Shown here one piece after another: positions 58,566-64,000 of a stretch of 64,000 bases of DNA. Position 1 is the first letter of the stretch, and every line of letters starts with the position of its first letter. A program made the translations under genes and the position numbers. The stretch comes from Nitrospiraceae bacterium (GTDB taxonomy: Bacteria > Nitrospirota > Nitrospiria > Nitrospirales > Nitrospiraceae): contig JABFSG010000002.1 of NCBI GenBank assembly GCA_013140715.1, forward strand, positions 1-64,000, given 5' to 3'. The notes beneath the pieces are model-generated. The model worked only from the letters and a program-made list of their open reading frames with translations. It made no database searches and was not told the origin of the DNA.

Positions 58566-58630
58566 TGTTTCGTTCATTTGGTTTATTCGGTCTGTCTGGT
58601 TTATTTGGTTGTATGAGACTGAATCCTGCT
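58566..58630. repeat. GGTTTATTTGG-type repeat, copy 5
   Basis: TTTGGTTTATTCGGTCTGTC and GGTTTATTTGG belong to the family at 6505, 37098, 41366 and 44219. The complementary arm is short or missing. Confidence 0.55.
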
Positions 58631-58647
58631 GAGAGGGGAGAGCCTCT

Positions 58648-59325
58648 ATGCTGCGTATGACCGTCACTGTTCTTCTCTTCAGTGGAATTCTGACTCTATC
58701 GGCCTGCGCGGAATCGGCTCACCAGGTTCATCGAGACATGGTCAACATGAATGTGCCTCCTGAACTGGAGCAACAGGTCGATACCTCCATTACCTTTGCC
58801 GATTTGCGCGCAGCTCCTGGCAGTTATGTCGGGCGAGTTATCATGGTCGGTGGCGTCGTTATCACGGCCAAACGGACAGAGGACCGGACAGAAATCGAGG
58901 TTCTGCAACTTCCTGCTGAAGCAGGAGGCCCCTCGACAACAGAACGAACCAGCTCCGAAGGCCGTTTCCTGGCTGTCCGAGAAACCTTCCTCGACCCGGC
59001 GACTGTGCCTCCTGGCACACCGATTACTGTAATCGGTGCTGTCACCGGCTCAACGACCAGGCCTCTGGACGACAGTGAGTACACCTATCCAGTCCTCGAT
59101 ATCAAACACCTTACCGATTGGAACGCTGTCGCTTCACGACGTTCAGAAAGCGGTGTTTCTGCGTTCTACGGCCCATCCTACCAGCCGTTCGGCTATTGGG
59201 GAAGGCCGTATGGAGCCTACCCCTATTGGGGGAGACCCGCTCCATTTTTCAACCAGCCACGGCCACCGTCGACACCCCCACTACCCCGGCACACGCTCCC
59301 GCCAAGATTTCAGAAGCGCCGATAA
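58648..59325 (+). CDS. slp: Slp-family outer-membrane lipoprotein
   Basis: Lipoprotein of 225 residues; ATG 58648 follows GAGAGGGGAGAG. The signal ends in the lipobox LSAC (Cys near residue 20). The Slp domain follows: VPPELEQQVDTSITFADLRAAPGSYVGRVIMVGGVVITAKRTEDRTEIEVLQLPAEA, then GRFLAVRETFLDPATVPPGTPITVIGAVTGS and YPVLDIKHLTDW. The C-terminal 50 residues are Pro/Tyr/Gly-rich (GYWGRPYGAYPYWGRP), a disordered tail as in some Slp proteins. Slp is induced in starvation or acid stress in other bacteria. Confidence 0.9.
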   Translation: MLRMTVTVLLFSGILTLSACAESAHQVHRDMVNMNVPPELEQQVDTSITFADLRAAPGSYVGRVIMVGGVVITAKRTEDRTEIEVLQLPAEAGGPSTTERTSSEGRFLAVRETFLDPATVPPGTPITVIGAVTGSTTRPLDDSEYTYPVLDIKHLTDWNAVASRRSESGVSAFYGPSYQPFGYWGRPYGAYPYWGRPAPFFNQPRPPSTPPLPRHTLPPRFQKRR

Positions 59326-59457
59326 CCTTCATCCTGTGGTGGCCAGCTTGAGCCTGTTGCGAAGAGTGCCCGGCATAGGGGGAGCTTGCTAAAAAATAGA
59401 GACGGAGGTTATCTAAAACACTCATCCTTTCGTGCTCTATCGGGAGAACCTCTAGCC

Positions 59458-60153
59458 ATGTTTGACCTTGTCATACCATCGACTCAAACCAAGCCTATCT
59501 TTTACCTTATGGCTGGACCCCTGTGTGCCCTGATCCTTGGGGGTTTCGCCCAGGTCTCAGTCAGTTTGCCGCAAGGAAGCAAGCAGGCGGTGCCTCCTCT
59601 GCAAACAACTATGCCATCGATGGTCTTCATCGAGAAGGTCGGGCAGGAGGCGGAGTTGCGGCGTCAATTGTGAGCCAAGAACCGGGTATCCGAGCTTAGT
59701 TTCTCTACCCCGGCCTTCCGTTTCTCGGTAGTGCCGGCTGGGAGCTATGGATTTATTACTCCAAAATATCTCGGAATGGCCTTGATCACGAAGAGTCTGG
59801 ATCTTCCATTTGAGGCGGTATCCCCCACTCCGAACTCCTTCGAGATCCATAAGCTTACCGATGGGAGTGGGATGCTGGTGGGATTCGTGGAGGCACAATT
59901 CAAGCCTCAAATGACGTCGAGTGAACGGGCGAAGAATGTCCGGTTCGGACTCTATTCCAATCCTTCCGATAAGGCTCCGCACATCGTTGCAGTCTCTTTG
60001 GCCAAATTGCTGGTGGAGCGTATGCCGACCAGACTCAACCCCAAGGAGCCAGGCAGCGCCGTCCTGCTCGAAGCGGAGTTGCAGAGTAGTGCGGGCAGCA
60101 TCTCCTCTCAACCAGAGCCTAATCAGTATCCTGCAAGATGGATAGGCCATTGA
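59458..60153 (+). pseudogene. Exported or membrane protein gene split by one in-frame TGA
   Basis: A single frame from ATG 59458 reaches 60153, broken only by TGA at 59671-59673. Before it: 71 residues with one hydrophobic segment (PIFYLMAGPLCALILGGFAQV), ending VGQEAELRRQL. After it the same frame continues at once with AKNRVSELSFSTPAFRFSVVPAGSYGFITPKYLGMALI and runs 160 residues with no other stop. So the protein was about 231 residues. The second part might be started from GTG 59731. A true point mutation, a sequencing error or stop read-through could explain it. No family recognised; a selenoprotein is not supported. Confidence 0.7.
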
Positions 60154-60264
60154 TCTCTTTCGGTAATCCTTCTACCCTGTTCCCTCTCTTCCGGATAGGA
60201 CGGCCATTACCGGTTTGCAAATGACTGTGTTCACACCTGTTAGGTCTGATGTAAGGAGGCATAC

Positions 60265-61533
60265 ATGACAATTCACGATCTGGCGAGCAGAGGGCTGGCT
60301 CGTCTTACTCTTGCTATCGCTGTGAGCGGTTTGCTTGTGACGGGAGGGGCAATCGGGGGCCTGGCTCCAGCTTCCGCCTATGAAGTATGGCTGACGGATC
60401 AATCCGATACAGCGAAAGAAAGCGGCGGCTTTCTCTACATCTACGATGGTGCGGCGCTTGCGGCGAATCCGGCCGCGGCGAAACCGGCTGTTACCATCGA
60501 CCTTTCCGGCGAGATCAACGCATTTTGCGAAGCGGCGACTAAGAAGCCGGTCCGGCGCCCCCATATGTTGTTTTTCAACAAGGACCAGGATCACGCGATC
60601 GTCTCGTTCCTGAGCGGCCATGCGCTCTTTATGGATGCTCAAACCCGCAAGCCGGTGGCCTGTTTGTCGATGGGGAAAAATGTCCATGCGGTGTGGCCCA
60701 CACCCGATCAGAAGATGGCCATTGCGGCGAATATCGCCGAGAAGAAGTTTATCCGTATCTGGACCGACTATGCCAAACATACATTCACATTCGATCCCGA
60801 GAAGGACGTGGTGAACCTCGCAGCCTGGGAAGGCGGAGAGCGCCCTGATACGTCCCCGATCTGCCCGATCACGGAATCATCCAGCCGCTATGCTTTCGTT
60901 ACGCTACGGGGCGGCGGGTTGTTGGTATTCGATGTCACCAGCACGCCGATGAAGGTTCTGGCCATGCTCGACAATAATCAGATTCACCCAGCCGGCTGTG
61001 GGGGCATTCAGGTCGGCGAGACGATGTATATCAATTCCGGTGGCGGCTGGCCTGTAGCACCTCTTTCCTATGATATCTATGCCCTCGATCTGTCCACCCT
61101 TCCGAAGTCGGTCTCGGCCAAGCTGGTGTCCCAACGGGATGAAAAGTTTGCCGATTCTCACGGGATGGGCGGCGTCGGACGGTATCTGTGGAGTGTGGAC
61201 CGTGCCGGGAACAACATCGAAATAATCGATACGGTCTCGAACCTGAGTGTGAGTTCGGTCGAGCTGGTGACGGATGCGAACAAAGATCCGGCTCCCGATC
61301 TCATGGATAACGCGCCTGACGGGCAGTATGTCTTCGTCGGGTTGCGCGGACCCAACCCACTCACCGGGAATGACAAGTCGGTGAATAATGCCAAGGGGAC
61401 AATTCCAGGCGTCGGTGTCATTCATATGGATGGCGGAGGGAAGGTCGGTCACTATAAGGGGCAGGCGGCGATCACGAATATGAAGGACGGAAAAGAAACG
61501 GCGGATGTCCACGGGATCGCTGTCCGAAAGTAG
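60265..61533 (+). CDS. Secreted beta-propeller protein (YncE/YVTN-like)
   Basis: Exported protein of 422 residues; ATG 60265 follows TAAGGAGGCATAC. The signal is residues 1-38 (ending ASA). Mature start YEVWLTDQSDTAKESGGFLYIYDG, then repeated blades: RRPHMLFFNKDQDHAIVSFLSGH, WPTPDQKMAIAANIAEKKFIRIW, YAFVTLRGGGLLVFDV, YLWSVDRAGNNIEIIDT, APDGQYVFVGLRGPNP and ADVHGIAVRK. The pattern fits a seven-blade propeller like YVTN/YncE proteins that carry redox or metal-linked partners. It has 4 or 5 Cys (for example CGGIQ near 248). The binding partner is unknown. It is followed by a strong hairpin. Confidence 0.8.
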   Translation: MTIHDLASRGLARLTLAIAVSGLLVTGGAIGGLAPASAYEVWLTDQSDTAKESGGFLYIYDGAALAANPAAAKPAVTIDLSGEINAFCEAATKKPVRRPHMLFFNKDQDHAIVSFLSGHALFMDAQTRKPVACLSMGKNVHAVWPTPDQKMAIAANIAEKKFIRIWTDYAKHTFTFDPEKDVVNLAAWEGGERPDTSPICPITESSSRYAFVTLRGGGLLVFDVTSTPMKVLAMLDNNQIHPAGCGGIQVGETMYINSGGGWPVAPLSYDIYALDLSTLPKSVSAKLVSQRDEKFADSHGMGGVGRYLWSVDRAGNNIEIIDTVSNLSVSSVELVTDANKDPAPDLMDNAPDGQYVFVGLRGPNPLTGNDKSVNNAKGTIPGVGVIHMDGGGKVGHYKGQAAITNMKDGKETADVHGIAVRK

Positions 61534-61556
61534 TATCGGATTGAAGAAACCTCGCG

Positions 61557-61582
61557 AGGCCGCGGCTTTGTCGCCACGGCCT
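61557..61582 (+). terminator. Hairpin after the beta-propeller gene
   Basis: AGGCCGCGGC pairs with GCCACGGCCT with one mismatch and the six-base loop TTTGTC, 24 bases after the stop. No T-run follows. It could also be the leader of the lipocalin gene that starts nine bases later. Confidence 0.5.
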
Positions 61583-61590
61583 GTTGCAAA

Positions 61591-62208
61591 GTGAATGAGA
61601 GCCTGTTGTTGATCAAAATAATGCCACTACTCGGTGGCCTCTGCCGTTCAGGTTCTGTGAGCGCCAGACTCGCGTTGTTGGTCTTGTGCGTTACGCTGGG
61701 GTCCTGTGCAGGGCTTGATTCAAGAAGCGAGCTGACGACAGTCACGTCGGTGGACCTTTCGCGCTATGCCGGCACATGGTATGAAATCGCGCGGCTTCCG
61801 ATGTGGTTTCAGCGCCATTGCGTGGACTCCAAGGCCCGTTACTCCAGCCGTCCTGATGGGGCGGTCCTCGTACACAATGAGTGTGTGACTGCGACCGGAG
61901 AAGTCGAGCAGGCAGATGGTCTAGCGACAGTGGTCGATGCCAGGACGAACGCGCGACTCACCGTGGTGTTCGATAATTGGTTCGCGAGGCTGTTTGGCTC
62001 ATCCCGCGATGGAAACTACTGGATCTTCGACCTCGATCCAGAGTACCGGACTGCAATGGTGGGAACTCCGGATCGTCGCTATCTCTGGATCCTGTCCCGG
62101 ACTCCACAGTTGAATGAGGCCATATATCAACGTCTGGTCGAGTGGGCCCAGCAGTTGGGTTATCCGGCATCAGATCTGATTCGAGCCCGGCGCCCCATCT
62201 CTTCGTGA
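61591..62208 (+). CDS. blc: Bacterial lipocalin (Blc-like lipoprotein)
   Basis: Lipoprotein of up to 205 residues; GTG 61591 is the longest start and ATG 61621 an alternative. The signal ends in LGSC (Cys near 39). Lipocalin motifs follow: SVDLSRYAGTWYEIARLPMWFQRHC, ARYSSRPDGAVLVHNEC (with the second Cys of the disulfide), NYWIFDLDPEYRTAMVGTPDRRYLWILSRTP. This places it with Blc, an outer-membrane lipocalin that binds lysophospholipids or other fatty ligands under stress. Confidence 0.93.
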   Translation: MNESLLLIKIMPLLGGLCRSGSVSARLALLVLCVTLGSCAGLDSRSELTTVTSVDLSRYAGTWYEIARLPMWFQRHCVDSKARYSSRPDGAVLVHNECVTATGEVEQADGLATVVDARTNARLTVVFDNWFARLFGSSRDGNYWIFDLDPEYRTAMVGTPDRRYLWILSRTPQLNEAIYQRLVEWAQQLGYPASDLIRARRPISS

Positions 62209-62264
62209 CGGATCGCAGCGCGCCCCGCAGAACTCGGTAGCCCGTTTGACTTGGAGAACACAGC

Positions 62265-63104
62265 ATGTCCTTGACTACTTATAATCATGTGCCGGTTCCG
62301 TCTTTCATGTATGGCACGGCTTGGAAAAAAGAGGCCACGACAAAACTGGTGCAGCTTGCAGTGGCGGCCGGCTTCACCGCCATCGATACGGCCAACCAAC
62401 TGATCCATTACCAGGAAGCGTTGGTCGGAGAGGCTCTGCTGGCTCTTGCAAGGCAGGGGGTCGCGCGGGATCGTCTCTTTCTTCAAACTAAGTTTACGCC
62501 GACCAATGGTCAGGACCATCGAACTCCCTATGATGCCTCGGCTCCTCTCACCGCCCAAGTGACCCAGTCTTTCGACAGCTCGTTGGCCCATCTGCACAGC
62601 GACTATCTCGACTCCTATGTGTTACACGGGCCTTATCAGCGGCAGGGGTTGGGAGCTGCGGACTGGGAGGTCTGGGCTGCGATCGAGGGGCTCTATCGGT
62701 CAGGGAAAACAAAAATGGTCGGCATCAGTAATGTGACTGCCGAGCAACTCACTCAACTTTGCGCTAAGGCGGCTGTGAAACCCATGATGGTGCAAAATCG
62801 TTGTTATGCTGCATTGGGATGGGACAAAGAGGTGCGGGAGATCTGCCGGACCCATGGCATCATCTATCAAGGTTTTTCGCTCTTGACCGCCAATCGAGAG
62901 GTTTTTAGCGATCCAAGTATTCGAGCCATCGCCCAGCGGTTAGGGACCGGTCTGGCGCAAGTCGTATTTCGGTTTGCGATGCAGATCGGAATGCTCCCTT
63001 TGACCGGCACGACGAATCCCCAACATATGAAAGACGATCTTCAGGCCGAACAGCTCACCCTCACCGCTGAAGATATGCAGGTCATCGAAACGGTTGGGAT
63101 GTAA
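62265..63104 (+). CDS. Aldo/keto reductase
   Basis: Cytoplasmic NADPH-dependent oxidoreductase of 279 residues. The catalytic set is present: Asp in FTAIDTANQ (about 41), Tyr in LIHYQEALVG (about 48), Lys in LFLQTKFTP (about 75) and His in LDSYVLHGPYQ (about 116). The cofactor end is IGMLPLTGTTNPQHMKDDLQA (about 243-262). The start MSLTTYNHVPVPSFMYGTAW is near ATG 62265, which lies 56 bases after the lipocalin stop behind GGAGAACAC. It reduces aldehydes or ketones; substrate unknown. Confidence 0.92.
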   Translation: MSLTTYNHVPVPSFMYGTAWKKEATTKLVQLAVAAGFTAIDTANQLIHYQEALVGEALLALARQGVARDRLFLQTKFTPTNGQDHRTPYDASAPLTAQVTQSFDSSLAHLHSDYLDSYVLHGPYQRQGLGAADWEVWAAIEGLYRSGKTKMVGISNVTAEQLTQLCAKAAVKPMMVQNRCYAALGWDKEVREICRTHGIIYQGFSLLTANREVFSDPSIRAIAQRLGTGLAQVVFRFAMQIGMLPLTGTTNPQHMKDDLQAEQLTLTAEDMQVIETVGM

Positions 63105-63243
63105 AACGGAAGCTCAGAGGAGGTCGGATCGGCCTCGGTCGGCTTCGCATAGAAGCATAACCGGTGAAGTAGACCATTCCCTCCCCATCTTTATCCGCAT
63201 GACCGATCGGAGCACACCACTGACGGTCTTTCCCGGCATCCTG

Positions 63244-64000
63244 TTAGAGAATTCCTGCCAGCCGATTGATGCTGAGTATGGCCTGTCCAAAGAACAGCTG
63301 GAACGACTGCAGATCGTGGGGTGAGACCTGACTGGAATAGGGGCCACGGTCGCAATAGAGGAGTCCGATCGGCCGGTTGCCGACGCGGATAGGGGCCAGG
63401 ACGGCAGATGAGGTTTGCCAGATTGCAGCGAACGTCGGGTGAAGAGATTGAGGTTCTTCGGCGGAAGCATCCGATACCAAGATTGGATCGTGCTGCTTAA
63501 GTACCCGCAAGAAGAGCGGGTGATCGACAGTGAGTGATCCTGTGAAGCTGCACAAGTGCTGAGTCGGTTCATCGACACCGACGACGACTCGCCCCAGTAG
63601 CTGGTCGGTATCGCCGGGATTCAAGAGCGCCAGCGCCACCCGTGTAAATCCGCCGTCATCATGCAGTGCTTTGACCAGAGTCGAGAGGAGGCTGTTGAAG
63701 TCTTTTGCCGCCAACAGCGAAGTTTGAAACTTTTGCAGGGTTTCGAACGGGTGTGTCTGGATCGGCGGGACGGTTTGGCTTCTTGGCTGATCAGGCGATG
63801 GGGTTTGGACTTTTGGTGACGAAATCGAGGGAGTCAGTGTGGAGGGGGAGGCCGATGCCTGCGCGATGACAGTCTCGGTAATTCCGACGGAACGGGAGAG
63901 TTGGCGGCCTTTGTCGAAGGCGCGGGTTAAGGCCTCCTGCAAGCTACGCTCAGGTAAAGCGGAACCCTGCTGAAGCGTACGACGAATCCGGTCGGCAACG
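63244..64000 (-). CDS. GAF-domain protein, 5' end outside window
   Basis: The frame is open to the window's right edge, so the N-terminal part is missing. The visible 252 residues begin near VADRIRRTLQQGSALPERSL, continue with a Pro/Ser/Thr-rich linker (SPSTLTPSISSPKVQTPSP), then a GAF domain (about the last 150 residues): LQKFQTSLLAAKDFNSLLSTLVKALHDDGGFTRVALALL, ILVSDASAEEP, SSAVLAPIRVGNRPIGLLYCDRG, ending FFGQAILSINRLAGIL. GAF domains bind small ligands or sense redox. An HDOD-type output domain upstream is possible but cannot be seen. Confidence 0.75.
   Translation of the reverse strand, partial: VADRIRRTLQQGSALPERSLQEALTRAFDKGRQLSRSVGITETVIAQASASPSTLTPSISSPKVQTPSPDQPRSQTVPPIQTHPFETLQKFQTSLLAAKDFNSLLSTLVKALHDDGGFTRVALALLNPGDTDQLLGRVVVGVDEPTQHLCSFTGSLTVDHPLFLRVLKQHDPILVSDASAEEPQSLHPTFAAIWQTSSAVLAPIRVGNRPIGLLYCDRGPYSSQVSPHDLQSFQLFFGQAILSINRLAGIL

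Noticed and set aside
59671-59673. TGA as a selenocysteine codon
   Set aside because: No selenocysteine machinery is visible in the window, and the flanking residues (RRQL and AKNR) do not look like a redox motif. Mutation or error is simpler.
1-64000. tRNA or rRNA genes
   Set aside because: No cloverleaf-like or rRNA-like stretch was recognised by eye. A covariance-model search would be needed to exclude small RNAs.

Overview
The window looks like chromosome of a Nitrospira-like bacterium (phylum Nitrospirota). This is inferred from gene content: many small periplasmic c-type cytochromes, a PEP-CTERM protein, paired CzcA/CusA-type RND efflux pumps, Slp, lipocalin and Usp stress genes, and many short palindromic repeats between genes. 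No rRNA, tRNA, CRISPR array or complete insertion sequence was seen.

Region by region. 1-17 kb is a redox and sulfur region. Nine c-type cytochrome genes carry thirteen CXXCH haem sites. Among them are a persulfide dioxygenase-rhodanese fusion with a TauE exporter, a Cu/Zn superoxide dismutase plus a stranded fragment of a second one, a globin-coupled diguanylate cyclase, and a sulfur cluster (TsdA-like thiosulfate dehydrogenase, two half-size YeeE/YedE transporters, OsmC, a tetrahaem cytochrome, DsrE), then a PPK2 kinase. 16.7-24.4 kb is a leftward stress region: phosphoribosyltransferase, zinc-ribbon protein, NTF2-like protein, two tandem Usp proteins, cytochrome c, Hsp20, CBS protein and YbaK deacylase. 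Sigma-54-type -24/-12 sites precede three of these units; two of the sites are identical. 24.6-37.1 kb holds two HME-RND metal efflux systems separated by a TPR/FGE-like protein. 37-49 kb is housekeeping and mixed: glucose-6-phosphate dehydrogenase, a second FGE-like protein, a DUF433/DUF5615 pair, a decayed AAA ATPase, an RNB exonuclease, a YlqF-type GTPase, a cation/proton antiporter and a glutathionyl-hydroquinone reductase. 49-53 kb has three copies of a promoter-gene-hairpin cassette for a small secreted protein, two of them on either side of a dicarboxylate symporter and mixed with large palindromic repeats. 53-64 kb has a PEP-CTERM protein, two more toxin-antitoxin pairs with visible operators, a TPR-PilZ protein, an outer-membrane barrel, an Slp lipoprotein, a gene broken by one in-frame TGA, a beta-propeller, a lipocalin, an aldo/keto reductase and a truncated GAF protein.

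How it may fit together (inference): the 1-17 kb region would oxidise or detoxify reduced sulfur compounds and pass electrons through periplasmic haem proteins. The leftward block reads as a co-ordinated stress response, with sigma-54 as its likely switch. The RND pumps add metal resistance. The intergenic repeats form at least four families and explain most of the gene-free stretches.
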